From: Hydrogenophaga sp.
GTDB taxonomy: Bacteria > Pseudomonadota > Gammaproteobacteria > Burkholderiales > Burkholderiaceae_C
DNA: 64,000 nucleotides
Direction: 5' to 3'
Assembly: GCA_030653975.1 (NCBI GenBank)
Contig: JAURYH010000043.1
Span: forward strand, 51,445 to 115,444
Position numbers and translations under genes: made by a program
Part shown: one piece after another, positions 1 to 8,474 of the stretch
Position numbering within the stretch: the stretch's first letter is position 1
Layout: each line of letters begins with the position of its first letter
Notes under the pieces: generated by a model
What the model was told of the DNA's origin: nothing
What the model saw: only the letters and a program-made list of their open reading frames with translations
The model's database searches: none

Positions 1-5
1 GGGGC

Positions 6-42
6 CACACCTGTGGTCCGGCAAAGCCGGTTCCACGGTGTG
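6..42. repeat. Long GC-rich palindrome at left edge
   Basis: A nearly perfect stem-loop: arms CACACC/GGTGTG, GTGG/CCAC and CCGGC/GCCGG, with an AAA loop and only single-base bulges. No T run follows it on either strand, so it is not a plain intrinsic terminator. The apical GGCAAAGCC core is shared with the repeats at 38.9 kb and 46.3 kb. It lies just past the stop of the minus-strand gene that follows, and may continue an element cut by the window edge. Confidence 0.6.
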
Positions 43-90
43 TGCTGGACGGTCCACCGCTGCTTATGTGCGCTTGGGCCGTCCCAGTTT

Positions 91-963
91 TCAGACTTGC
101 GGTAAATCGTAGAACTTCATGATGTAGTCCCACGCGGCCTGGGGATCGTCCACGTAGTGGAAGAGTTCCAGGTCCTCGGCTCCAATCATGCCTTCTTCTA
201 CCAGCACCTCCAGGTTGATCAGGCGTTTCCAGTGGGCGCTGCCAAACAGCACGATCGGCACCGGCTTGGCCTTCTTGCACTGCACCAGCGTGATCACCTC
301 GAACAGCTCGTCCAGCGTACCGAAACCGCCGGGGAACGCCACCAGCGCTTTGGCGCGCATCATGAAATGCATCTTGCGCAGTGCGAAGTAGTGGAACTTG
401 AAGCTCAGCTCGGGTGACACATAGGGGTTGCCGGCCTGCTCGTGGGGCAGGGCGATGTTCAGGCCGACGTTGAACGCGCCCTCGTCGTGGGCGCCGCGGT
501 TGGCCGCCTCCATGATGCCGGGACCGCCACCGGTGCAGATGAAGAGCTGGTCTTCGCGCGGACAGGCTTTGCTGTAGCGCGCCACGATGCGACCGAACTC
601 GCGGGCCTGTTCGTAGTGCTGGGCGTTGCGCTGCATGGCCCGTGCACGCGCGATCTCATCGGCCTTGCCGCTGGTCTCGGCACGTGCAAGGTGTTCCTGG
701 GCAATGGCGGGTTCGCGCACGCGCGCACTGCCAAAAACCACGATGGTGTTTTCAATGCCGAGGTCGCGCTGTGCGAGGTCGGGCTTGAGCATTTCCAGCT
801 GGAAACGGATGCCGCGCGTCTCGCGGCGCAGCAGGAATTCGGGGTCGGCGAAGGCCAGGCGGTAGGCGTCGGCCTGCAGCGGGCGTCCTTTGTTGGAATG
901 CGACTGCAGCTCGGCCCAGGCATCGGCCAGGCGGCGTTCGTTCAGGTCTTGGGTGGCTTCCAT
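91..963 (-). CDS. TIGR00730/LOG-family Rossmann-fold protein (putative nucleotide 5'-monophosphate phosphoribohydrolase)
   Basis: 290 aa from the ATG at 963, which has GGAG just upstream; a longer open frame reaches 1056 but lacks family similarity. Seen: GGGPGIMEA at about 145-153 and the family signature PGGFGTLDELFE from about 211, the nucleotide-binding and hydrolytic site of the LOG/YgdH/PpnN group. Such enzymes split the N-glycosidic bond of nucleoside monophosphates, releasing the free base and ribose 5-phosphate. The charged, helical N-terminal extension of about 75 residues makes it longer than plant-type LOG proteins of about 190 aa, unlike the shorter paralogue at 58.2-58.8 kb. The substrate cannot be fixed from sequence; older annotations call such proteins lysine decarboxylase, which is not supported. 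Confidence 0.85.
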   Translation of the reverse strand: MEATQDLNERRLADAWAELQSHSNKGRPLQADAYRLAFADPEFLLRRETRGIRFQLEMLKPDLAQRDLGIENTIVVFGSARVREPAIAQEHLARAETSGKADEIARARAMQRNAQHYEQAREFGRIVARYSKACPREDQLFICTGGGPGIMEAANRGAHDEGAFNVGLNIALPHEQAGNPYVSPELSFKFHYFALRKMHFMMRAKALVAFPGGFGTLDELFEVITLVQCKKAKPVPIVLFGSAHWKRLINLEVLVEEGMIGAEDLELFHYVDDPQAAWDYIMKFYDLPQV

Positions 964-1024
964 GGGGCGCTCCTTCGGATTCGGTTGTTCGTGAAACGGG
1001 ATGGTGTCTGGGCGGTCAGTCCGC

Positions 1025-1903
1025 TCAGAGACCCAGGGCCAGCGCCAGCGGCACAAACACCACGGCCAGCGCGTTGCCCAGCATGATCATGGCGGCCACC
1101 TTGTCGGGTTCCTGGTGGTAACGGTCGGCCAGCATGAACTGCATCACGGCCGGTGGCAAGGCCGCGAACAGCAACAGCTGACCGCGGGCAGCTCCCTCCA
1201 GCCCCAGCGTCCACGCCAGCGGAATGGCGATGGCCAGTCCGATCAGGGGGCGCGCCAGCGCGCCCAGCAGGCCCAGCGCCAGGCCCGCGCGCGTGAGCGT
1301 GGTCAGGCGCACGCCGAGTGCGAACAGCATCATGGGCAGCAGGGCGTCGCCCAGCAGCTTCAGACCGGACAGCAACACGTCGGGCGGACGCACATCGGTC
1401 AGCGCACTCAGAAAGCCCAATGCGGTGCCGATCATCAGTGGGCTGGTGAGCAGGTCGCGTGTGCGGGCGGAGGCGCTGGTGATGCGCGCGCCGAGGGAAA
1501 AGTGGAACAGGTTGCTGACCGAGAACAGCGCCACGGCGGCACCGAAATTCGCGGGGCCGAAGGCCAGCAGGGCCAGCGGCAGACCCATGTTGCCGCAGTT
1601 GTTGAACATCACCACCGGCACCAGGGTGCGCGGTTGGGCACCAAACGCGCGGGCCAGCGGCCAGGCCAGCAGGCCGCCGCCCAGGATCAGCACCGTGCCG
1701 CCGGCCAGCAGCGGCAGGTGGTCGGCGATCCGGAAGTCCTTGGCCGCGAGGGCCGAATACACCAGCACGGGCGCCAGCACGTCGAGCGCTATGCGGTTGA
1801 ACACCGTCAGGTCGGGCGGCGTTCGGCGTGCATAACCGTAGCCGACAGCGACGATCAGGAACACCGGGATGATGACGTCGGCGATGCGGAGGATCAGGTC
1901 CAT
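1025..1903 (-). CDS. AEC (auxin efflux carrier) family transporter
   Basis: 292 aa from the ATG at 1903; a TTG five codons upstream (1918) is a less likely start. The protein is almost wholly hydrophobic with about 10 predicted membrane helices. It starts with DLILRIADVIIPVFLIVAVG and has the mid-protein VPVVMFNNCGNMGLPLALLA segment that is typical of AEC carriers. The family moves organic anions such as malate, malonate or auxin-like acids through the inner membrane. It is transcribed away from efp but separated from it by a terminator, and its end lies 60 bases before the LOG-type gene on the same strand, so those two may be cotranscribed. The substrate is unknown. Confidence 0.85.
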   Translation of the reverse strand: MDLILRIADVIIPVFLIVAVGYGYARRTPPDLTVFNRIALDVLAPVLVYSALAAKDFRIADHLPLLAGGTVLILGGGLLAWPLARAFGAQPRTLVPVVMFNNCGNMGLPLALLAFGPANFGAAVALFSVSNLFHFSLGARITSASARTRDLLTSPLMIGTALGFLSALTDVRPPDVLLSGLKLLGDALLPMMLFALGVRLTTLTRAGLALGLLGALARPLIGLAIAIPLAWTLGLEGAARGQLLLFAALPPAVMQFMLADRYHQEPDKVAAMIMLGNALAVVFVPLALALGL

Positions 1904-1920
1904 GTGTCGGCAGTCCAAAA

Positions 1921-1948
1921 TGAAAAGGCTCCCTCGGGAGCCTTTTCA
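1921..1948 (-). terminator. Intrinsic terminator after efp
   Basis: Perfect 13-bp inverted repeat (TGAAAAGGCTCCC and its complement) around a 2-base centre. It ends in T-rich sequence on the minus strand, 16 bases past the efp stop. It also overlaps the leader of the AEC transporter gene. Confidence 0.85.
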
Positions 1949-1963
1949 ATGCAGGATCTGAAA

Positions 1964-2518
1964 TCAGACGCGCTTGCGGTACTCACCGGTGCGGGTGTCG
2001 ATTTCGATCTTGTCGTCCTGCGCCACGAACAGCGGCACGGCGACTTCAAAACCGGTGGCGATCTTGGCGGGCTTGAGCACCTTGCCGGACGTGTCGCCCT
2101 TGACGGCGGGTTCGGTCCAGGTGACCACGCGTTCGACGCTGGTCGGCAGTTCGACCGAGATGGCCTTGCCGTCGTAGAACACCACTTCAACGGTCATGCC
2201 GTCTTCGAGGTAGTTCAGGGCGTCGCCCATGTTTTCGGCTTCGACTTCGTACTGGTTGTATTCGCTGTCCATGCAGACGTACATGGGGTCGGCGAAGTAG
2301 GAGTAGGTGCACTCCTTCTTGTCCAGAATGATCTGGTCCATTTTGTCGTCGGCGCGGCAGACCACTTCGGTGGCCATGTTGTTCAGCAGGGCCTTGAGCT
2401 TCAGACGCACGGTGGCTGCACCGCGGCCGCCACGGGCGTATTCGGTTTTCAGGACGATCATCGGGTCCTTGCCGTGCATGATGACGTTGCCGGCGCGGAG
2501 TTCTTGAGCGATTTTCAT
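1964..2518 (-). CDS. efp: Translation elongation factor P, arginine-32 type
   Basis: 184 aa, the usual EF-P length, ending in the conserved [17 protein letters not shown] binds between the P and E sites and rescues ribosomes stalled on polyproline. The loop tip that reaches the peptidyl-transferase centre reads [12 protein letters not shown] and has Arg at position 32. That is the residue rhamnosylated by EarP in Pseudomonas, Shewanella and Neisseria; the E. coli type has a beta-lysylated Lys34. The gene encoding the matching enzyme, earP, lies directly upstream on the same strand with a 149-base spacer. The start ATG at 2518 is fixed by the universal [13 protein letters not shown]-terminus. 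A strong terminator follows. Confidence 0.98.
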   Translation of the reverse strand: MKIAQELRAGNVIMHGKDPMIVLKTEYARGGRGAATVRLKLKALLNNMATEVVCRADDKMDQIILDKKECTYSYFADPMYVCMDSEYNQYEVEAENMGDALNYLEDGMTVEVVFYDGKAISVELPTSVERVVTWTEPAVKGDTSGKVLKPAKIATGFEVAVPLFVAQDDKIEIDTRTGEYRKRV

Positions 2519-2667
2519 AAGGTTTCCAACAGTTGGGCCGCGTGTTCCGTGCATGGGTGCGAACCCGGGAACTGTGCTGATAGGGGCGATCTGTGCGGCT
2601 AAGCAGATGGCGCTCAGGAAACGGCCGCCGGGGTCTGGTGGTCCAGTTTTCTGCAAAGCCTTGAATT

Positions 2668-3798
2668 TTATCGCTTTTCGGCGATGAAATCGAGCAGCTG
2701 GCTGACCAGGTCGGGTTGGGCCAGCAGGCGCTCGCGTGCGGCCAGCAGACAGGGGCGCCAGCTGGCCACCACGCTCCAGCCCGGCCAGACGCGTTGGGCG
2801 CTGGTCATGCCGTTCCAGAGGCGGTGAAACGCGCGCAACGAATCGGGCGCCTGCAGCCAGTCCAGAAAGGCCTCCAGCTTGGCGTGGTGTGCGTTGTCGT
2901 GCTGCGGGTAGATGTGCCACACCAACGGTTGTCCGGCCCACAGCGCGCGCACCAGCGAGTCTTCGCCGCGCACGAAATTGAGGTCGCAGGCCCAGAGCAG
3001 GTGGTCGTAATCGTGCTGGGTCAGGCGCGCCAGGCGGTGCAGGGTGACCTGACCCGCGTCCAGCCCCTGCGCCTGGGCGGCGGTCACGGCATCGGCCGCG
3101 CGCCCGGCGGTGACCAGCCAGTCGCTGGGTCCATCGCCGCCCGCCCGTTGCAGCAGTGCGGGCAGGGCGGTGGGTTCGTAGCAGAAGAGGCTGGCGCGCG
3201 GCTGGCCGGTGTAGGGCAGGCCGTGCGAAGCGAGCCATGCGCCGGCGTCGAAGGCGGCTTGCCGCTCGGGCAGGTCTTGCTCCCGCAGCAGGCCGCCGGT
3301 GGCGGCGGTGAAACCGGGGTAGAAGAACCACTTGCCCACGCCGCGCAGCGGCCCGTCAGACACCAGCGAGGGCAGCCGGTGTGAGCGTTCCACGTAGGGC
3401 TCGGCGCTCAGGTATTCGAGGTTGATCCACACCGGCGCCGCTGCGCCAGCGGCGATGGCAGCCGCCCGGTGTTCCAGGGCTTCGGGCGGCGGTCGGCAGC
3501 CGAAGGTTTCGATCCAGACGTCGGCCGGCGCCAGCCTGTGCAGCAGGCCCGGCGCCAGCGGCTCGGTCCACGGCAGCACCCGCACGCCCTCGATGCGACC
3601 TTCCAGCGCACCTGGGACCATCCAGCGCAGATCCTCTGGCGCGTCGATCCACAGCCGCACGGCGTGCCCCCGGGAGGCCAGGCCGGCGCAGAAGCGCCAG
3701 CAGACGCCGATGTCGCCGAGGTTGTCGATGACCTGGCAGAAGATGTCCCAGCGCAAGGGGGTGTCCGGGTTGGGTGGGGAAGGATCGTTGGTTGACAT
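2668..3798 (-). CDS. earP: Protein-arginine rhamnosyltransferase EarP (EF-P maturation)
   Basis: 376 aa. The N-terminus [20 protein letters not shown] is the hallmark of EarP (formerly DUF2331), a GT-B inverting glycosyltransferase that moves rhamnose from dTDP-rhamnose to EF-P Arg32. Further family blocks are visible: the [26 protein letters not shown] stretch near residue 270, whose Arg and Glu contact the nucleotide sugar, and [14 protein letters not shown]. It sits immediately upstream of efp in the same direction, the standard earP-efp arrangement, and its target carries the matching Arg32. dTDP-rhamnose synthesis genes are not in this window. It is divergent from uvrC with 62 bases between starts. 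Confidence 0.97.
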   Translation of the reverse strand: MSTNDPSPPNPDTPLRWDIFCQVIDNLGDIGVCWRFCAGLASRGHAVRLWIDAPEDLRWMVPGALEGRIEGVRVLPWTEPLAPGLLHRLAPADVWIETFGCRPPPEALEHRAAAIAAGAAAPVWINLEYLSAEPYVERSHRLPSLVSDGPLRGVGKWFFYPGFTAATGGLLREQDLPERQAAFDAGAWLASHGLPYTGQPRASLFCYEPTALPALLQRAGGDGPSDWLVTAGRAADAVTAAQAQGLDAGQVTLHRLARLTQHDYDHLLWACDLNFVRGEDSLVRALWAGQPLVWHIYPQHDNAHHAKLEAFLDWLQAPDSLRAFHRLWNGMTSAQRVWPGWSVVASWRPCLLAARERLLAQPDLVSQLLDFIAEKR

Positions 3799-3860
3799 GG
3801 GCGTGATCTTGCCACCGGCCAGCGCCGCAGGCGGCTGGTGCGCCGTTCACAATACCGCCC

Positions 3861-5927
3861 ATGTCCCGCCCCGAATCCGAATCCGAAGCACCGCATTCCG
3901 AACAACTGCTCAGCGAAGTCGCGGCCCTGCCGGGCTTGCCGGGCGTCTACCGCTACTTCGACGCGCAGGGCCAGTTGCTCTACGTGGGCAAGGCGCGCAA
4001 CCTGAAAAAACGCGTCAGCAGCTATTTCCAGAAGAACCACGACGGCACGCGCATCGGCCACATGGTGAGCAAGATCGTGCGCATGGAGACCACGGTGGTG
4101 CGCTCCGAGGCCGAGGCGCTGCTGCTGGAAAACAACCTCATCAAGACGCTGGCGCCGAAGTTCAACATCCTGTTCCGGGACGACAAGAGCTACCCCTACC
4201 TCAAGATCACCGGCACCCGCGAGACCTACCGCACCGCCGGTGCGAAGCCGATCCCGATGATCGCGTTCCCGCGCATGGCGTATTACCGCGGCGTGGTGGA
4301 CAAGCGCCACAGCTACTACGGTCCCTACCCCAGCGCCTGGGCGGTGAAGGAGTCCATCACGCTGTTGCAGAAGGTGTTTCGCCTGCGCACCTGCGAAGAC
4401 ACGGTGTTCGCCAACCGCACGCGGCCCTGCCTGCTGTACCAGATCAAGCGCTGCAGCGGTCCTTGCGTGGACCTGGTGGACAGCGAAGCCTACGGCCGCG
4501 ATGTGGCGGCCGCCGAGCGCTTCCTGCGCGGCGAAACCCAGGCGGTGCTGGACGAGCTGGAGGCGCGCATGATGGCGCACGCCGAAAAGCTCGAATTCGA
4601 GCAGGCGGCCGAAATCCGCAACCAGATGAGTGCGCTCTCCAAGGTGTTGCACCAGCAGGCGGTGGACAACGTGTCCGACAAGGATGTGGATGTGCTCGCG
4701 GTGAAGGTGCAGGGCGGGCGCGCCTGCGTGAACCTGGCCATGATCCGCGGCGGCCGCCACCTCGGCGACCGGCCGTATTTCCCGGCCCATGTGGATGACG
4801 CGACCCAGATCGACAGTCTGATGGCGGAAGAGGGCAGCCGCAGCACCGACCCGGCCGAGCGCGTGGCGGTGCAGGTGCTCGAAGCCTTCATCGGCCAGCA
4901 CTACCTGGGCACGGCCATGCCGCACACCCTGGTGACCAGCCATGCGGTGGGCAAGCCGCTGCTGGATGCGCTGACTGAACAGGTTGGCGCCAAGGTGAAT
5001 GCGGTGCACCAGCCGCGCGAGCACCGCCGCATCTGGCTGGAAATGGCACAGAAAAACGCCGACATCGCGCTCGCCCGTTTGCTGTCGGAAGAGGGTTCTC
5101 AGCAGGCGCGAACCCGCGCGCTGGCCGAGGCGCTGGGTCTGCCCGACGACAACCTGGACGAGCTGCGCATCGAATGTTTCGACATCTCGCACACCGCGGG
5201 TGAATCGACCCAGGCGTCTTGCGTGGTGTTCGAAACACACAGGATGCAGAACGCGCAGTACCGCCGCTACAACATCGACGGCATCACGCCCGGTGACGAC
5301 TACGCCGCCATGCGCCAGGTGCTGCTGCGCCGCTACGGCAAGATCGCCGAGGCGCTGCGCGAGCAGGGCGAACTGGCCGCCGGGGCCGAGTGCGCGGCGG
5401 TGGGCACTGCGTCGCTGGGGGATGCGGACACCCCGGCCGCCGGGACCGACGCCACCTCGGGCCTGCCGACCGGACCGCGTTTGCCCGATCTGGTGCTGAT
5501 CGACGGCGGCAAGGGCCAGGTCAGCATGGCGCGCGAGGTGTTCCAGCAGCTCGGGCTGGACCTTTCGCTGATCGTCGGCGTCGAAAAAGGCGAGGGCCGC
5601 AAGGTGGGACTCGAAGAGCTGGTGTTTGCAGACGGTCGCGAAAAGGTCTACCTGGGCCACGATTCGGCGGCGCTGATGCTGGTGGCCCAGATCCGCGACG
5701 AGGCGCACCGCTTTGCCATCACCGGCATGCGCGCCCAGCGCGCCAAGGTGCGCACCGGCGGCAGCCGGCTCGAAGACATCCCGGGCGTGGGGCCAAAGAA
5801 GCGGGCGCGCCTGCTGCAACGTTTTGGTGGTGTGCGCGGCGTGGCCTCGGCCAGTGTGGACGACCTCTGCACGGTGGAAGGCATTTCCACCGAACTGGCC
5901 GATGCCATCTACCGGGCATTGCACTGA
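3861..5927 (+). CDS. uvrC: Excinuclease ABC subunit C (UvrC)
   Basis: 688 aa, longer than the roughly 610-aa E. coli protein. The N-terminal GIY-YIG nuclease domain (GVYRYF...[17 protein letters not shown], about residues 22-60) makes the 3' incision. A UVR motif near 235 ([15 protein letters not shown]) binds UvrB. The RNase H-like C-terminal nuclease ([20 protein letters not shown]) makes the 5' cut, and a double helix-hairpin-helix ([20 protein letters not shown]) closes the protein. Between about residues 497 and 535 there is an Ala/Gly/Thr-rich insertion ahead of [13 protein letters not shown] that explains the extra length. uvrB lies 12 kb downstream. pgsA follows after 73 bases, a common neighbour of uvrC. 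Confidence 0.98.
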   Translation: MSRPESESEAPHSEQLLSEVAALPGLPGVYRYFDAQGQLLYVGKARNLKKRVSSYFQKNHDGTRIGHMVSKIVRMETTVVRSEAEALLLENNLIKTLAPKFNILFRDDKSYPYLKITGTRETYRTAGAKPIPMIAFPRMAYYRGVVDKRHSYYGPYPSAWAVKESITLLQKVFRLRTCEDTVFANRTRPCLLYQIKRCSGPCVDLVDSEAYGRDVAAAERFLRGETQAVLDELEARMMAHAEKLEFEQAAEIRNQMSALSKVLHQQAVDNVSDKDVDVLAVKVQGGRACVNLAMIRGGRHLGDRPYFPAHVDDATQIDSLMAEEGSRSTDPAERVAVQVLEAFIGQHYLGTAMPHTLVTSHAVGKPLLDALTEQVGAKVNAVHQPREHRRIWLEMAQKNADIALARLLSEEGSQQARTRALAEALGLPDDNLDELRIECFDISHTAGESTQASCVVFETHRMQNAQYRRYNIDGITPGDDYAAMRQVLLRRYGKIAEALREQGELAAGAECAAVGTASLGDADTPAAGTDATSGLPTGPRLPDLVLIDGGKGQVSMAREVFQQLGLDLSLIVGVEKGEGRKVGLEELVFADGREKVYLGHDSAALMLVAQIRDEAHRFAITGMRAQRAKVRTGGSRLEDIPGVGPKKRARLLQRFGGVRGVASASVDDLCTVEGISTELADAIYRALH

Positions 5928-6000
5928 ACCGGATGGCGGAGATGGCCTGCCCAAACCCCTGTGGCGATTCGCGCGAGTGGCGCTCCGCCATAATCGCGCC

Positions 6001-6570
6001 ATGTTTTTCAACCTCCCCACCCTGCTGACCTGGGCGCGCATCGTCGCCATCCCGCTGATCATCGGGGTGTTCTACTTGGAAGGCATGAGTGCGAAAGAGC
6101 AGAACCTGATCGCGACGGTGCTGTTTGTGGTGTTTGCCGCGACCGACTGGGCCGACGGCTTTCTGGCGCGCAAGCTCAACCAGACCTCGGCCTTCGGCGC
6201 CTTCCTGGACCCGGTGGCCGACAAATTCCTCGTCTGCGCCAGTCTCTTGGTGCTGGTGCATCTGGAGCGGGCCGACGTGTTTGTGGCGCTCATCATCATC
6301 GGCCGCGAGATCGCCGTTTCCTCGCTGCGCGAGTGGATGGCCATCATCGGCGCCACCAAGAGCGTGGCGGTGCACATGGTCGGCAAGCTCAAGACCGCCG
6401 TGCAGATGACGGCGATTCCTTTTCTGCTGTTCAACGGCAAACTCCTCGGTGTGATTGACACGCACTTCTGGGGCACCTGGCTGATCTGGATTTCGGCGGT
6501 GCTGACCGTCTGGTCGATGGTGTATTACCTGCAGAAGGCGCTGCCCGAGATACGGGCCCGCTCGCGCTGA
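6001..6570 (+). CDS. pgsA: CDP-diacylglycerol-glycerol-3-phosphate 3-phosphatidyltransferase
   Basis: 189 aa inner-membrane enzyme making phosphatidylglycerol phosphate, the committed step to phosphatidylglycerol and cardiolipin. The CDP-alcohol phosphotransferase signature is complete: D52-G53-x2-A56-R57-x8-G66-x3-D70-x3-D74. Four or more hydrophobic helices follow, matching family topology. The start ATG at 6001 opens MFFNLPTLLTWARI, the usual PgsA N-terminus; upstream in-frame sequence is uvrC antisense-like noise. Its stop overlaps the start of the next gene by one base (TGATG), implying translational coupling. Confidence 0.97.
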   Translation: MFFNLPTLLTWARIVAIPLIIGVFYLEGMSAKEQNLIATVLFVVFAATDWADGFLARKLNQTSAFGAFLDPVADKFLVCASLLVLVHLERADVFVALIIIGREIAVSSLREWMAIIGATKSVAVHMVGKLKTAVQMTAIPFLLFNGKLLGVIDTHFWGTWLIWISAVLTVWSMVYYLQKALPEIRARSR

Positions 6571-7484
6571 TGCCCCATTCCAACCGCGACAACGCATGGC
6601 TGCGCGCCATGCCCTGGGTCTTCGTGCTGATCTGGAGCACGGGCTTCATCGTGGCGCGCTACGGCATGCCGCACGCGCCACCGATGAAATTTCTCGCGGT
6701 GCGTTACGCGCTCTCCATCCTCTGCTTCCTGCCCTGGATCGTGCTCGCCGGCGTGAAGTGGCCGAGCAATCGCAAACAGGCCTTGCACCTCGCCGTGACG
6801 GGTGTGCTGATGCACGCAGGCTACCTCGGCGGCGTCTGGGCGGCGGTCAAGGCGGGCATGGGTTCGGGGCTGTCATCGCTCATCGTCGGCATCCAGCCCG
6901 TGCTCACCGCCATCTGGCTCACCAGTGTGGGTGGGCATCACGTGTCGCGCCGGCAATGGCTCGGTCTGCTGCTGGGTTTCGCTGGTCTGGTACTGGTGGT
7001 CTCGCGCAAATTCGGCGCCGGTGGGCCGGGCGACCAGGCCAACTGGATCAACCTGTCGTTCGCCGTGATGGCCTTGTTGTCCATCACCGTCGGCACGCTG
7101 TACCAGAAGCGCTTCGTGCAGCCCTGCGACGTGCGCAGTGCCAACACGGTGCAACTGGCCGCCGCGTTGCTGGTCACGCTGCCGCTGGCCTTGATGGAGT
7201 CGGAATCCATGCACTGGACACAGGCCGACGGCGCGCTCAACGCCGAGCTGTTGGGCGCCATGGCCTGGTCGGTGCTGGGGCTCACGCTGGGCGGCAGCTC
7301 GCTGCTCTACATGCTGATCCAGCGTGGCGCTGCGGCCTCGGTCACCAGCCTCATGTACCTCGTACCGCCGAGCACCGCGCTGATCGCCTGGCTGCTGTTT
7401 GCCGAGCCAATCACGGCGGTGACCCTCGCCGGCACCGCACTCACCGCTTTCGGCGTGAGCCTGGTGGTGCGGCCGGCGCGCTGA
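6570..7484 (+). CDS. EamA/DMT-family transporter
   Basis: 304 aa with ten predicted membrane helices arranged as two EamA repeats of five. The N-terminal WVFVLIWSTGFIVARYGMPHAPP and the repeated LAVTGVLMHAGYL and LLLGFAGLVLVV patterns are typical of the drug/metabolite transporter superfamily, whose members export amino acids, metabolites or small toxins. The substrate cannot be inferred. Start and pgsA stop share one base. The 3' end overlaps the convergent LysR gene by 44 bases. Confidence 0.9.
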   Translation: MPHSNRDNAWLRAMPWVFVLIWSTGFIVARYGMPHAPPMKFLAVRYALSILCFLPWIVLAGVKWPSNRKQALHLAVTGVLMHAGYLGGVWAAVKAGMGSGLSSLIVGIQPVLTAIWLTSVGGHHVSRRQWLGLLLGFAGLVLVVSRKFGAGGPGDQANWINLSFAVMALLSITVGTLYQKRFVQPCDVRSANTVQLAAALLVTLPLALMESESMHWTQADGALNAELLGAMAWSVLGLTLGGSSLLYMLIQRGAAASVTSLMYLVPPSTALIAWLLFAEPITAVTLAGTALTAFGVSLVVRPAR

Positions 7485-8409
7485 GGCGCCGCCACGGTTC
7501 GTCCTGGAAGCGCTCAGCGAGGAAATCCAGCAGCAGGCGGATGCGCCGAGGCACCTGAGACCGGAAGGGCGCGAGCCAGTGGACGTCGGCGTCGGGCATG
7601 GCGTAGGCCGGCAGCACCCGCACCAGATCGCCGCTGGCCAGTTGCGGCGCGATGTCCCACAGGCTGCGCAGCATGATGCCGTGGCCGGCCAGGCACCAGT
7701 CGCGCACCATCTCGCCCGAGTTGCTGGAGAGCGGTCCATGCACAGGCGCGTGCTGAATCGCGGACTCTCCCTCGCGCTGCAGCCGCCAGTGGTCAAAACG
7801 CTGTCCCGGTCCGCCGCCGTTTTCGCGCACCACCAGGCAGGCATGGGCAGCCAGTTCCTGCAGCGCGCGCGGTTCCCCGTGGGCTTGCAGGTAGGCGGGG
7901 GCCGCCACCAGCACCCGCTGGTTGGGAGCGAGCCGGCGCGAGACCCATTCGCTGGCGCGTTGTGCCGGCGCGTTCCAGAGCCAGATGGCGCCGTCAAACC
8001 CCTCCATCGCCAGATCGGGCAACTGCTCGGTCAGCTGCAGCTGGATGTGCACCGCCGGGTGCTGCGCCTGAAAGTCCGCCAGCGCCGGCCCCAGCCAGAG
8101 GCGGCCAAAACCGAAGGTGGCGGCGAGGCGGATCGGGCCTGACGGTTCGGTCTGGCGCTCGCGCAGTTCGGCCTCCAGCGCATCAAAGGCGCGCAGCAAT
8201 CCACCCGCGCCTTCACACAAGGTCTCGCCTTCGGCCGTGGGGCTGACGCGGCGGGTGGTGCGCTGGAACAGGCGCAGGCCGAGCCGGGACTCCAGCGCGG
8301 CCAGGCGTTTGGTCACGGCCGAAGGGGCCACCTTCAGTGCCCGCGCGGCCATCACCAGGCTGCCGTGCTGGCGCACAGCGAGCACGAGTTCCAGATCGGG
8401 ACGGTTCAA
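7441..8409 (-). CDS. LysR-family transcriptional regulator
   Basis: 322 aa. The N-terminal winged helix-turn-helix (DLELVLAVRQHGSLVMAARALKVAPSAVTKRLAALE, residues 4-39) is followed by a periplasmic-binding-like effector domain starting at about residue 90 (GPIRLAATFGFGRLWLGPAL). The start is a TTG at 8409 preceded by AAAAGGAAA as ribosome-binding site; no in-frame ATG lies upstream and the next Met would cut into the HTH. It is divergent from the alpha/beta-hydrolase gene with 65 bases between them, so it probably controls that gene and itself. The effector is unknown. Confidence 0.92.
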   Translation of the reverse strand: MNRPDLELVLAVRQHGSLVMAARALKVAPSAVTKRLAALESRLGLRLFQRTTRRVSPTAEGETLCEGAGGLLRAFDALEAELRERQTEPSGPIRLAATFGFGRLWLGPALADFQAQHPAVHIQLQLTEQLPDLAMEGFDGAIWLWNAPAQRASEWVSRRLAPNQRVLVAAPAYLQAHGEPRALQELAAHACLVVRENGGGPGQRFDHWRLQREGESAIQHAPVHGPLSSNSGEMVRDWCLAGHGIMLRSLWDIAPQLASGDLVRVLPAYAMPDADVHWLAPFRSQVPRRIRLLLDFLAERFQDEPWRRLSAPAAPPGSRRKR

Positions 8410-8437
8410 TTGTTTCCTTTTGGGAATGAATCAATTG
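8407..8437. promoter_or_regulatory. Candidate LysR operator between divergent genes
   Basis: Two copies of the palindrome CAATTG (8407-8412 and 8432-8437) flank a dyad TTCC/GGAA centred near 8420, giving a nested T-rich/A-rich inverted repeat. LysR regulators usually bind T-N11-A dyads in exactly such divergent spacers. It overlaps the TTG start and ribosome-binding site of the regulator, which would fit autoregulation. No binding evidence exists here. Confidence 0.4.
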
Positions 8438-8474
8438 CCTGATTATTGCTGAAACCCGGATTAAGCTTGCGGCC

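Noticed and set aside
91..963. Annotation of LOG-family proteins as lysine decarboxylase
   Set aside because: The PGGxGT signature defines nucleotide phosphoribohydrolases; no PLP-binding site is present.
3408..6062. Very long open frame (884 codons) on the minus strand opposite uvrC and pgsA
   Set aside because: Antisense shadow caused by GC-rich third positions of the plus-strand genes; composition is His/Gln/Arg/Ala-rich with no family similarity.
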